A stretch of DNA of 64,000 nucleotides from Ficedula albicollis (lineage: Eukaryota; Chordata; Aves; Passeriformes; Muscicapidae): NCBI RefSeq assembly GCF_000247815.1, contig NC_021674.1, positions 6,961,738 to 7,025,737 of the forward strand, read 5' to 3'. Below, piece after piece: positions 46,994 to 60,600 of this stretch (position 1 is the stretch's first letter; each line of letters begins with the position of its first letter). The notes beneath the pieces were generated by a model. The model had not been told where the DNA came from, ran no database searches, and saw only the letters and a list, made by a program, of their open reading frames with translations. A program made the translations under genes and the position numbers.

Positions 46994-49662
46994 ATTAATC
47001 AAAGGGAAGTGTCCTCTAAAAACAAATTAAATAAAAGCAACCTATACTGAGATATCTATAATCAGTTCCTAATATCAAGGTCAAAAGAATTATCATATCT
47101 AATTAAAAACAAGAATACTGAAATCATATTTCATAGCCAAGACAGACATCCCAAATATTGACTGAAGGGTAAAGTTCCCACCACTTTTTTTTTCAGCAAA
47201 AACTGAATATAAAAATTCAGAAGGGAGGAATCTCTTGCACTGTACTATGTAATCTAGACTAAAATACATTATGGTATTCTTGGCAGATTCCAGTTTTGCC
47301 ACATTTGAGTATTTTTAAAATTTAGGGCCCATTGAGTCAATGAAAGAGAACTAGTACAGCTCTGCCAGCACTAACAGAAAATAAGGCTTCCTTGAAAGAT
47401 GCAAACCTGCTGTACTTCTGGGGGAAAAATGCAAAGCAAATTACCCAAAGCTCAAGAAGCAATCACTGACAACTGCATTTTGCTAACTGATCTGAACCTT
47501 AACTTGGATAGCTGTCAACTTTTTTGCATTCAGACAAAAACCTTCAGGGAAATACTTTTTACTAGCTAATCTAAAACAATTAAAGAGGAAGTCGTGTTCT
47601 CCAAAGGAGGCATGGCATTTGTTGCATTTGCATACTGTAAGAAATTATATTTGCACACTGTAAGAAATGAGGCAAGTTTTATTTCTTCAGTGGAAAAGCT
47701 TTATTAAAACTATTATTTTAAAACTGTAATTTTTAAAACTTTACTGACATTTGAAAACATGAACGTGCAAATGTTGTCTATATCATAACAGCCTTGTCTC
47801 TCACCTGAATTCTCAGTGACTTCTGACAGGTACTACTGCACATCAAAACTACAGATAAAGTTTTTTAGATATAGTGGAGGTGATTCATTCCACTGTGTAA
47901 ATGACCTCAAAATAAAGGGTTAATGCTCTGATATACTATAAAATAGAGCACTTTCTAATGACTTACAATGATTGGCAAGTGAATATCATCCACCATAACA
48001 GATGGAGAACAGATCCCCTCATTCATTCCTAAGCTTTGAGGCATACAGGATACCAAGTTTCATAACACCAGAAGTTAAAGAAGACCTCACAATGGGTCTA
48101 AATCTAATCATTTGAACAAAGTGTTTGAAATATTCATTTAAATGCTTCATTATCGTAAACTATCAGGAGCACACGAAAAATCTCTTTTTAAAATGCTGCC
48201 AAAAAGGATTTTGTGACACAGACGTAACATTGAATTCAACACGTGCAATACATCCTTTCCTAATGAAAACAAGGTGACAGGTGTATTAAGACCAACAAGA
48301 TCACTGGTAAACAAAAGCTACTTGTTGAAACCAGGACAAACTTTGATATTGCTCTACCAAAAGCAATCTATGGCATTTAACTTTTAAATATGTTATTTTA
48401 TTAATAGAGAAAACTTTTAGATTAACTGTATAAAGCAGCTTATACTTAGACAAAACTACAGAGATTTAAACATAAAACCAAATATAACCAAATTCTCTCC
48501 CAGGCATATTTCAATTAAGAGTATTAATGACTGTTTAAATTCAGCTAATCAATTTGGGCCTTAAGAGACTAGCAACTATAAAGGAAAATGGCCAAAAGAA
48601 AATTCCTAAGGAGGAAACCCTCTCAAATTTCCCTGGGTTTGGGATACAGTAAGATACAATTTCCATGGGTTAATAGAATCTTAACCTTAAAATCCTCCTT
48701 TGCCTTTCTGTTATCTTGTAACAGAACTTGGGAACCCATCAAGGTCAATCAGACCATGGCCTCCTTCCTTCCACAAGTCCATGCTGAATTCTGCAGCCAC
48801 CTCTCCACTGACTGAAACCAGGGAAAGAAAGAAATAAGAGAGAGCAAGGTGATCACATAATTAAAGACTGTTAGCAGAGGCAAATGGCAGACAGACTACT
48901 GTAAACCAGTTGGGCACTTCAAACATCTACATTTCAGCTTCTCCAAAGCTTGGCTTCATACTTATCACATTATCAGTTGCACTTCTCAATGGAAAAAGCT
49001 TTCCTTGCAAAGTTGGGATATGCAACCAAAAAGACAAATGGATCTGCACTTTCTTATAAGGGCCAATTAAAAATTCAAATGAACACCAAAAAACTGAAAC
49101 TATATGCTTCTTGTCTTTCACACAGATAATTCTTGGTTATGTGACAGTCTGCCTGAGCATGAGATTCACTGTTTTCCCCAAAATTCAGATTAGCCCTGCA
49201 GCACATAACTAGTAAATTAACAAATTCTGCAGATCAATTGGCATATCAATATTTCAAAGTCTGGTTTTCTCAATTCTCATCAAAAAGCTGTTACCACAGA
49301 AACACTAATGACAGGCAGATCCCACTGGGGGGGAAAAAACCACCAACCAAACAGAAAAATCACATACACAAAATGCTAACAAGCAAAAAAAGAAAGGCAA
49401 ACAACCCAGACAACTATGGACACACTATTCCTTCGTGGAAAACATGATGCACAATTGTTTTTTTTAAAGTTTTTGTATAGTTTATCTTTGTATGATGCCT
49501 GGAAGATAGAACTTTGAATTGTTTCCCTTGACCAGAAATTCTTCTTGAAAACAAGCATCTCCACATTCAACTGGAAAAAAAACAAGACAAACAATCATCA
49601 CTTTACAGAAGATTGAAATATGTTCTTTTCATGAGTCACATCAGCAGCTTTTTTGGCCTACT

Positions 49663-49785
49663 GTCATAGAATCATAGAAGCATTTGGGTTGAAAGGGACC
49701 CTCACAGGACACCTTCAACTAGACCATGTTGCTCAGAGCTCCATCCAGCACGTTGTCAAACCCTTGTGCTGACCATGCCATTATC
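49663..49785 (-). mobile_element. CR1 LINE 3' terminus fragment
   Basis: The plus strand reads gtcatagaatcatagaagca then tttgggttgaaagggaccc, the reverse complement of the CR1 terminus (repeated attctatg octamer). It is followed by ccatgttgctcagagctcca and ccagcacgttgtcaaaccc. Only about 120 bp of the 3' end is present. Confidence 0.93.
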
Positions 49786-50269
49786 CAGACAAAAATATAA
49801 GGCTCTGATTCTGTAGCCTCAGCACAGGAATGCAAATGAAGGACAATGTTAAGAAGCTTCCAAGGGCAGGAAATAAACCAATTTCACTCCTTATAGCATC
49901 AAACTGCTTCTTCAGACAATCAAAGGTCTGAGCATTTTTGGATTTCTACAAAGAAGTTGAAAGACTGTTCTTGATGTTTCAAAATATAATCCATCTCAGA
50001 TTTGTTTCTTTATGCTCTGTTGTCACAGGAACAAAATAAGAACAACAAGGAGCAATGAAAAACAGGTGAAAACAAAAATAAACTTGCAACTTTTGACAGT
50101 GAAGGGTTTAGAGCGGTGTCAGTTCAGGTATCATAGAGAAAATCTGATAATTGAATTAAAGATATTCAGAACAAATCCTTCAGCAATAGTTTGTCTGTGG
50201 GAAATGCAGGCACAGAAAGCTCCCAAGGCCTTGTGTATACAGGCTCAGAGATAGAGATGGACGCAATGC

Positions 50270-50830
50270 TTGACCTAAGACCTAGGAGAAGGCTTGGAGA
50301 ATTAAAATATTAAAGTGAAACAGACATGAAACAAGAATGTAAGTTTGTAGTTCAAGTAGAAATATGTTTTAAGCAAACAGAGATACTTATTATGTAACTT
50401 GTAGTTCAAGTAGAAATATGTTTTAAGCAAATGGAGATACTTATGTAACCGAAGCAATTGGTTAAGCAAGACAGTAAAATATTTTAAAGCTTAGCAACAG
50501 AACCTGTTACAAAGTTCGTCAGAAGCTTAAGATGTATCAATGTAAGTTTCTGAAGTGTTATATGATTGGTTGAAAAATGATGCATTGTGGTAAAGCCATG
50601 AAAGACAAAGCAGTTAATGACTGGTGTAAGAAGACACTAGCAAACTTTGCAGAAAGTATTTGATTGGCTAAAAATCTTATATAAGGCTTTGTAACTGAAA
50701 ATTAGATGGGCTTCTGATGTTATGGTGTTGGCTCTAACACCTTTAATGTCTCACCCTTTTGTGAGACTGATAATGCCATAAAGCAATAAACCATCTTTTA
50801 CAACATCTCTCAGTAGTTCCCATCTCTCAT
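50270..50830 (+). mobile_element. Candidate solo LTR
   Basis: A promoter-like cttatataagg at 50676-50686 and an aataaa signal at 50785 are followed by a pyrimidine-rich tail (tctctcagtagttcccatc). It contains an internal 55-bp tandem duplication at 50344-50453. No retroviral genes adjoin it. Boundaries approximate. Confidence 0.4.
50344..50453. repeat. 55-bp tandem duplication
   Basis: ttgtagttcaagtagaaata at 50344 recurs at 50399. It differs by aacagag/aatggag and a short deletion. Confidence 0.9.
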
Positions 50831-51829
50831 AAAAACTATCCCGATATTCATCCAGATCTTGCAAATAGGACTCCGAAAGAAATTAAATGTGAATATTTCA
50901 CAAAAAGTCCTACAGAAGCTGGCATTTTGAAGATTATTAAGTCCTTGTCTGATCCGTTGTGGATTTATTAGTTCTAATTATGTTTTCTGTATTTACATAA
51001 GGGCAAAATCTCCAGACATGGAAATGGTATTCATGGATGAACTATTACTAGGCCAGAAGTTGCCTGAAACCACAAGTCTTTTGATGAAAAAGATCCTGCA
51101 AAACAATGAGATTCTTTCACAGAGAAGGAAGTTGTGCTTGGGAAAAGAAAAAAGTACCCCATAGAATTCTGTCTAAGCCCTGTGTTTTTAAGAATTCATA
51201 CAGCCAAATCCACTTCAAAACAAATGGGAATTAAACACCTAAAATACCTTCAATCACTAACTGATACTTCAGTACCTAAAATAGGGATACCCTGAAACAC
51301 CAGCCCATTGCCCTCCAACAAATAAAACTGAATCTGCACTCTCTTTAACAAGACTCTTACTGGATGAGTCAATCACTGCCAATAAGATATTTTTATATCC
51401 TTCTGGGAAAACTGTAGTGGAAAGAGAAGGATATTAAGTTACATTAGATTGTTGGGGTTCAGTATACTCTATACTGTGCCTCAGTAACATTTTCATACTC
51501 AGAGGGAAAATATGTAAGTGCACCAGAAGAAAAAATTCTGCATAATAAAGAAATCTTTCTATGGACCAACTGGAAAAACCTACAAAAGACAGAGAAAAAA
51601 ATCTGGAAACAACAGAGATATGTTCAGAGTGCTTCAAAATGTGGAATGTGTAAAATTTTCTTAAGGAATTATGTCCTTTAATGTTTAACCTTTGTTATAC
51701 TTTCAAGCCTAATCAATAAGAAGGGAGATTTAACCTGTGAATCAGAGAGCAGCAAACAAGCTCTAAGTGATGTCCAGGCATTAGAAAAACAAAGTTCTCA
51801 CTGGTAAAATTGCCTAGTTAAGGTTTAGG

Positions 51830-52345
51830 GCTGGCATGCTTCAGTGATCTCAGACCCAGGGAGAAGTTAACAAACCTTGGGAAGAAGGATGTACACTTAT
51901 AGTGGGCCCAGAGAATGCAAAATTTGTGTGTCACAAGGACATATGGCAGAAGCTCCAAGATAAGAAAGAAACTAACAAACCAACTCACCAATTGTGCTGA
52001 AATCAGCTTCGACTGAGTAAAATGCTATTTCAGCAGGGGCAGATCACAACCACCAACCCTAGAAATCCACAGACCCTAAAGAAGAGAAAGCCTGAGCATG
52101 CAGACTGATTCACATGGGAAGTAAGAGAATCATTAACCAATAGAAGAGGGAATACCAATAAATACCAGAACTAGGTGACTGGTAGCCAATGTACACTAAT
52201 TCCTTTGTTTGTTAAAATGTATAAATAACAAGCTCTGACAGCTGGTGTGCTTTATTTGTGGAATACCAGCAAGCACCCAGGGTTGTTCAACTCTGAAATA
52301 AATGTTCAATGTCTCCCTCTAGAGTGTAATTACGGGTCTGTTGCA
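51830..52345 (+). mobile_element. Candidate solo LTR
   Basis: A tataaat box at 52220 and an aataaa signal at 52297, about 75 bp apart, are followed by a short tail (tacgggtctgttgcacacca). The upstream 350 bp are GC-richer than surroundings, as in LTR U3 regions. Boundaries approximate, no target duplication found. Confidence 0.4.
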
Positions 52346-54490
52346 CACCAGGTAACACATCTGTGATTTTTGTGGAGAAGAGCTTTTCACGCTTACACTG
52401 AGGACTTAAACTACCAAAGGCCAAAGAGATGACACAGACCCACTCCTTACTCTTGAATGCTGCACTGCCATCCAGAAGACAGACAGACACTTCATCAATA
52501 GTTCTCCAGACAACTAGCATATACATAGTAACCTCCCAATACAAGAAAATACTAGAAATGGATGTCAAGAAAACCAAAAATACCAGAAATTTGGAAGCTG
52601 AATTAAGAAAGTTGAAAATGGAAAAAGATTTCTCTATGCATAATATTGCTCAAAGAACTAAAAGAGGAACAAGGAAATTTCACTTCCAAGTATGAGAAAA
52701 CATTTACTGTGCAGACAAGAGGAACAAGAGGTAGGAAAGGAGTAAAAATGTATTTCAAAAGATGGAAATCTCGTTTGGTCTTACTAGCAATATTTCATTA
52801 AAAGGTGAAGGAATAAGCACAGCTGAATATTTAGCTTGCTATGTTTTGGATGAAAACAGGTTACATAAACATCCTTCTTGTTCTATAGTCTTACGAATAC
52901 TTGTAATCAGATCAGATAAGACAAAACACTAACAGCTGAAAAAAATTTGTGTCTAATTGTGACTGACAATTCCAGAGTTAAAAAAAAAAAAATAAAGTGT
53001 TCCAAGAAAACAACTCTGAAATGTCTGAGATTCTCACTGAAGTGACAGCCTACACATTAAAGCAGGAAAAGCTCTTTTGCTCTGTATTGTATCAATGAAG
53101 CTGCTCCACTTCTTAGTGGGTGTCTGCTTAAAACACTTTTATTTTTTACAAAGCTGCATATACAATATCAAATTTCTATCCCATGTTTTATTTCAGTTAG
53201 ACACAGGTATGGCTTCTGGAATAACAAAATAAATTTTGAATCACTAGCCTCAGAAGTAGTACATGCTATTTGGGAGGAAATGCAAAGAGAGGAGGAGATA
53301 TGGAACATGCCATCAGTGGAGGTGTATGCTTTATAATTTGTGCACATGTCAAAGTTACATTTGGGACTATCCTGGAACTTCAATTAAAAACCATTTTTGA
53401 AAATTAAAAATAATGCTCTTCCTTTATAGGCAATAAATTATTTATATAGCCATCAATTATGAAAGGGGATACAGATTTCCTTGTGCATATAGATGTTGGA
53501 TAAGGCATATTCTTACTGTGTCTTCTCCCTCTAGACAGTGGAACAAAGAATTAACATTATACAGTTGTCTGTACTGGTTTCAGTGCATTTAAAACAAAAG
53601 GTTTACTTCATTCTTCTGAGATGAAGAAACCTTTACTATCCAAAACCACAAAAAAAACCACCACTGCAGAAACTTCCTAAGCAATTTTTCTCCCACTTCC
53701 CAGAGCATTAGATCATAACACCCTCATCAAGCAAGAAATGCCAATTAAAGAGTCTGCAAAAAGCAAGATCAGAAAGCTGCAGTTTCGTTGTGAGCAGCTT
53801 ACTGTGAAAATGCTGGTGCTCCTGCAGCAGCCCAGAGGGACATCAATAGCTCTCTGCAATGAATGGCAGTCAAAAAGGCAGATGCAGAATGCAGAGCTGC
53901 TTAAATGAGCAACTGCTAAGACAGTGAGGCTAAAATGATGGCAAATTAATCATGCACTTCCTGTAAAGAATAAAGAAATTACAGGAACAGTTCTTAGTCT
54001 CATGTGGCTACCTCACCTTCTCCATTTTTCATTACTTCTCTTTCCCTCTTGGAACAGGAGCTCAGTGCTGACATACAGCTGGTTACTAATACACAGAAAC
54101 CCTACTATTGTGGTGGCACCCCAAAGCACCTCTACATTTAATGTGCTGCAAGGATTTCCATCAGAAGCCTTGACATACTCAAGGTTATTTTTCAGGAAAT
54201 TTGGCCTTCACTCCTGAAATTCCAATGACTAACTTAAGCTGAAATGCCTGCTCCTTAACACTTCAGACTTTCTTGCACTGACAGAACTACTTCTGAAATC
54301 TGAGAAAAATCCCCTGAATAGAGCTGCAGGATTTGGCTAATTGTTAGCAGAGGTTCCTATTCTGGCTTTCTGGACACTAGCATGTAAAATCCTGTTTTCC
54401 AAGGGCTTATAAAACTTAAACCATCAAAGCTGCTACTTTCCATGCTGGAGCATCTGCTGCAGGCTGGTTTCTGTCCCTACTAGCTTTGCC

Positions 54491-54688
54491 TAAGGGAAAA
54501 CTATTATTCTGTCTCAGGATGCAAGGCACGCAGAACAAATTTGGTTTGACCCAAGACTAAGGGAAAACTATTATTCTGTCTCAGGATGTAAGGCACCCGG
54601 AACAAATTTGGTTTGACCCAAGTAAGGGAAAACTATTATTCTGTCTCAGGATGTAAGGCACCCGGAACAAATTTGGTTTGACCCAAGT
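54491..54688. repeat. Three-copy tandem repeat, unit 65-67 bp
   Basis: taagggaaaactattattct starts at 54491, 54558 and 54623. Each copy ends in aaatttggtttgacccaag. Copies 2 and 3 share substitutions (atgtaagg, cacccgg) against copy 1 (atgcaagg, cacgcag), so copy 3 arose from copy 2 or the reverse. Confidence 0.95.
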
Positions 54689-57600
54689 GAAGGAGACTTC
54701 AGAGACTCCTGTGTGTGAAGACACTGAGCACACACTAGCCTCAAAGGACAAGTAAGTCTACACAGAGCAACACTGACATTTGGGGCAGAGAATAAGACTT
54801 CTCTTGCCATTACTGATGCTACCAAGCAGGAGATATTACACCTCCCAGGTAGGAGACAGCAACTCCACCCTCAGTATTCTTCATGCTGGTATCTAACAAC
54901 AGGAAAAGGCCTGGCTGGAAGACAAAGAAACAAGCTATTTTCATTCATCTCTTCTTCCATATACATTACAAAACAGCCTTTAATTACATGGTAACGTATT
55001 TTCTACAGGACACGTAAACAATTCATTCCATAGACTTTATTCTGGGAATGAACTGAGAAAGCAGTGGACTATTAGCTACAGGACTCCTACCTCATTTGTT
55101 GCTAAAGCTGGATGATAAATGAGTCAGGGAATTATAGAGAGGAAAAAAAAACTAGGCTCATAGCAAATACATTTATTAATTTTAAAATATATTTTGCTGG
55201 TTTTTGCATGTTTCCAGGGCAATGGAAGAACTAAGTGTTTCACTTATCTCAAATTCTGTTTAATGTTTACCTAGATATTAATCTCTACTTCTCTAGAGAT
55301 TAATCTAAAGTAATAGATTTCTTTAAATCTGTTAATTTCTTCCTCCAGATCAACATGTAACCCATGCTGTTGAACAAAATTGAAGGAAGAACTATGCATA
55401 CTAGCAAGCAAGGAAAAAAAACAGACTTCAGGACTAGCAACACACCAGTGAAGACTTTTGCAGAGGAATATGCATAGTTAGATGCACGTTCTTGACAGGT
55501 TACAACAGCCACAGTCTGTGCTGCCACCTGTGTTTAAGACTATGTATGAATCAAGGCTAATGCCCAGCTGCCATTTAAGATGCAAAGTCAGGTGCACAAA
55601 CAATACCATGCACTCAAAGGTATCAGAATCACACAGCAATAATCTCCTAAATACATTGCTAAAAACACCATCAGAATAAAATGGATCCAGCATTTTGTAT
55701 CACATTATCATTAGAAACAGCTCATTTGTGAGGCAGATATAAATTTGGGGTTCATCTAAACTATTGATGTTGGAATGCCTCTTTCCCTCCCATAGCCAAA
55801 TCCAAAGAGAAATTCACATTTTGTCTCTCTCTCAATAGTTCTCTGCTGATCTTTAGGGAGAAACAGTTTTTACAATATATTTCTTCTTCTTCTTCTTTCA
55901 GGAGCTTCCACTGATTTCAATTTAGACCACCTTCCTGGCACAAGATAATTAATAGGAAAGCAGAACAAATGCCCAGGAGGAATTGTTGAACAAGTGGCAT
56001 CTGAGCTGTAGAAAGGATTTCAAAAGCAGCCCATTCTGTCTGACTCCCTTTCATTTGAAAATCGCCTACAAGCTCTAGTGATGCATTAAAGCTAAGCATG
56101 GTCTGAATAATCTACCAATGCAGGGCCTTCGAAGGAGGAAGGCAGTGAAATATTTGCCTTTACAGCTACTCCTAGACACTGGAGGGCCTCTTTTGAAATG
56201 CACAGCCTTACCAACCAAACTATTCAACCCTGGCTTAATCAGTGGTAAAAGTGAGCTCAGAAACAGTTGTCCCCATTTGTGCTTTTCTTACAGTCCAGCT
56301 GATTTCAAGTGGAAAAAACAGTTTAAAATTGAAATAAAAAACAATCAGTAGCATTAGGCATCTCTTGATCACAACTTTCTAGCAGAAACTGAAAGTTAAA
56401 AGTGGTCAGTCCACCATAAAGGCATCACAACCAGCTGTAACATCTGCAAGCAAAAAAGAAGATTTCTTCATCACATGAACACAGGTGGCAGAAAGACTTG
56501 AAAGCAGACAATTATTCCTTTTGAAATCTACTTTTGACTGCTGCACTCAGCATTCCTCAGGTGGCTGGGATCCTTTCAATACTGCTTCTATAATGGAAAG
56601 AGCTACAGTAGATGAGCAGCACCAGCTCCCAATTCAGTACTTTTTTCATGCTCTGACAACAGCAAGCTAAGGCTGAGATGGATAAATTACTTAGGTAAAG
56701 TAATAATCATCACTTAATAATGGCGTCTGTTCAGTCATATAGTATGAAAAAACAATGTCTCTTTTTAGGTAAAATAAATCATATTTGGATAATCTCTATC
56801 CAAACTCAAATTCCAAAGGCAAAATCTTCTGACCAGAACAGATGATGTTTTAACTACAACCACTACTAGTAAGCACTGCACTTGGGAAATAAATACATAA
56901 TGCACAAGGTCAGGTATAAGAAAACAAATTCTAATAAAACTGAGAGCTAAACTTGGTATTATTCATCACTGCTCAGGAGGCAGGAGCTGTGGGTAAATAA
57001 CATAAAAGGACCAAGAACAGTAAACATTCCCTTGTTATCAGACAACTTTCTTAAAAAAAGATGGAAAAAAATGAACAAACTTATTAAATTTTCATGTACT
57101 GAAACTCAATTACAAATCTACAGAAGTGATTAATCAAGAGAAAAATGTTAAAATGAGCAGTTATAAAGAAGAATTGTATATCATTGCCACTGGTGTTTCA
57201 ACTGCAATATCCAGGGGAAGTAATTAGCAGAAGCAGCCGGGTGAAAGACCTCTGTCCAAAAGCCTGTTTGCCTTCTCAAATGTTTTACCTGGTAAAATAA
57301 AATATACTGCCTCTCTCAGAAAGTGATCTTTTACATCCCTAAAATATCAAGGATTCAAATTTAAGAAAATAAATATATTTTAATGGCTTTAGCTAAATTT
57401 GTCAAACATTCTAGATATACTGTCAGTTGAAAAAGAGGGCTGAAAAATGCACTGAAAAATAACTGCAATAAATCTTAACGCATATAATCACTTTACAGTG
57501 CATCACAACTGTGAATTGTTTTTCAGAAGTGTTTTTGTCACAACAGTTAATCAGGTTCTTCAGGACTTGCTCCTAAAGCAATGCTTTGGCATTCTTATAA

Positions 57601-60600
57601 ACTTACTTCAGTGGATGCAAACAGCAATGAACAGAAATTCAAGATATTGCAAATCATTTTCCCTTAAAATATCAGAATTAAATTAAGCATGCAGAAGAAC
57701 CTGATTATTCTATCTGCAGCGACATCTAGTGCAAGAAATCAAAACCACAGTTAAATAGGCTTCTAGAGAAAAGATGCTATTTTCATTTGAGTGACCAAGA
57801 TAAACAAGAATAATTAACATCAGCCCTCTTAAAACTTTCATAATGTCACTTCCTCTGCACAGCATTCACAAACCAGCTGAAGGTAATTCTATTAAACATA
57901 ATATGTTAATAAGAGACTACTTAATGTGAATGTGCATTTTTCTTTTCCATACAAATTCAATTTGCTAAATGAACATATATTACATAATTATAACCAAAAT
58001 GAAATTCCAATATGTCTAAGTATCAACAAGTTTACAAAAATTAATCACTTACTGAGAGAGAAAAAGCCTTTGAAACAATTCCTGCCAAACATACAAATAA
58101 ACACATATGCCAAAGCTGTGAATGGTTTAAATACAGTATCATGTAGACATTGTTTTATATACAAATGCATACCAGTCTTGTAACTCCACTTTTTCATTTG
58201 ACCTCTAAACAGAACCAATTTTAGAACCTGTTCTCCACAGCATATGAGCAGAGGTCTTTAAAACTCACATGCACTTTTTAAGAGCAGGATTAAAGCCTAT
58301 TTACTTTTTAGAAGTTCTACAGTTTGTTTTCTGGGAGTACTTTTTAAGAGCAGGATTAAAGCCTATTTACGTTTTAGAAGTTCTACAGTTTGTTTTCTGG
58401 GAACCCAAGAGCTTGTACAACTCCTCTACCCTGCCAGAAAGTGGAAGCAGACACTAGAATTTCAGGTGAAAGCAGAAGGTGCTAATTGAGAGCACTTCTC
58501 ACCTGCGGACTGTGCTTGTTAAAGCAACGACATGAAAGAATGAAGAAAACAAATGCTCATCAAAGGGAAATATACTGGGGCAGAACACAAAACAAATGAG
58601 AAGAAGAAAAGCAGACAAGTGGCTCAAGATAAATAGGTAGTAATAACAAGGCATAAAACAGCAAAATGGTGATGCTTTCAGGCAGAAGAACAGATACAGA
58701 AGTGTTTTAATACCTTTCTGCAACTGTGGTTTAAAGATTATCTGGAAATTAAAATAAATGTAGACAAATGCAGCATTTATATAGAATATAACAAACTGCT
58801 CTTGACAGAGTTCACTATGGTATACAAGCCACCACGGAAAGCAAATTGTTAAAATAAAATATATTTGCTTGTGTCACCCTAATCTACACCTTGTAATGAG
58901 CCACACAGCTGCTCTGAGTTTTGGTCTCCTAGTGTCTTTGCTGCTTATAGCCGAGATTCCTAAAGAAAGAAAATTCCCCTGCTTAGATGAGTATATCCAC
59001 CAAAGTAATAGTTCGGATTTAGTGTTGTCTTGGGTTGCAAATTTATTCATCATGGCAAGTCAAGGGTATTTTATTTTCCCCAAAAAGAGGCATGATATAA
59101 ACAAACAGTAGATGTTAATGCTTGAACATAAGCAGTTTTCACATAGTTCTCTTCCTCATGTAGGAAAAGCCTACATGGGGAATTAAATTAAATTAAAATT
59201 AAGGCATAAATATGCACTATCAAGCAGTAGTCAATCAAACAGCACAAAAAAGAAAAAGAATAATCAAATAGATCATCAATAAACAGTGTTCAATAACATA
59301 TTTACACACCATGTGGTAAAGTGTAAAGTGCTGCAGCAGAATTAGTATTCTTGATGCAAGTGAGGTGGTGTCACTAAATCCAACAGGACAAAGCCAGCTG
59401 AAGTAGTGACAAGTTAAACTATTGATCACAAGAATAAGACACACACACAAAACCTGTCCTTTAATAGACTCCAAAGACAGATCTCTCTCCATCCTTTGAC
59501 ATCAGTTGACCACCAAAACACAAAGCTAATGACAAGACTAGAATCAAACAACAGGATAAGCAAATAAAAGAGAACTTTAAATCTACTTCAAACTAGAAAC
59601 AATTTTTAAGAGCATTTCAATACCTTTACACTAGCTACAAATTACATACATTACAAGGCAACAGCTCAAAGTCATACCAATTTCTACACAAACAGAAAAA
59701 GGGAAAGAAATTTATAAGGAAGTTGGAAGAAAAACCAGAACAGGATTATTAAGGAGTGCACATTTAAAAGAGGTTAATCTAAAAGCCCCTAAAGATTAGA
59801 AAAAAAAAATCTGAAACATGCACAAAGGATGACCAAAAAAAAAAGGTGACACAAAAAAGAAAAGGATGTCTAGGAGAATGACAACACATGAAGTCAAATA
59901 AAGCAGCCACATAAGAAGTCCTCTACCAATTAATTAAATTACCAATTTAGAGAAAAATCAAAAGTTGTACAGGTTACTCTAACATCTTAGGCCCCATGAC
60001 TGATCTTTAGCAGAAGAGTACAAAAAGGACTAAACTAAGGAAAAGAGCAAACAGGATTTCTTCCCTCTTCCTCATCTTTTTGGGAATCCATATGGATGAA
60101 CACTAGAAGAAGGCAAAAAAAACCAAAAAAAAACCCCACAAAGATCTAATGAGCTTGAGATGAAAGCTAAAAGCTCCAGTTAAGTGCTGAGGTTGCAAGA
60201 CATCTGAAGACAGAGAAGCAATGTAAAGGGACACTGTTTTGTAAGGTACAATCCTTTCGTGACATTTAAAGAAATACCTAAAGCCTGTGGACTTAAAACC
60301 AAACACTTTGGGTTCTGATGCAGTATTTTACCCAATGGTGAAGCATCATCCACGTATTTATTAAATTTATAAAGCATTAAAATATCCTTGGTTTTATTAA
60401 AAACAAGGACAGGTGACAGATTGTAATACTAAGTGTATTACAATGAGAAGATCAAGGATGAAAACAAACACCACTACTAGAAACAATACTTAGCACTTCA
60501 GGCAGATCAACACTAAGAACCTGCCAGGCTACACAATACAGAATCCTTTATATATAATAAGCACAAATTTAAACCCTGATGTGAGCAATGTCCTAAGCTT

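Larger units (their letters stand above)
39217..49662 (-). other. KIF16B long intron, right of FHA exons (first part)
   Basis: AT-rich intron without any recognisable exon. It holds a 175-codon plus-strand open frame at 43066-43593, a pyrimidine-rich plus strand around 44900-45300, a 58-bp duplication at 46880, and a short imperfect duplication (atttgcatactgtaagaaat) near 47627-47667. The preceding KIF16B neck and motor exons were searched for by eye and not found. Confidence 0.7.
49786..54490 (-). other. KIF16B long intron (second part) with LTR candidates
   Basis: Two LTR candidates (50270-50830 and 51830-52345) lie in otherwise AT-rich intron. 52346-54490 shows no identifiable element; an A-run sits at 52980. 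Confidence 0.7.
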
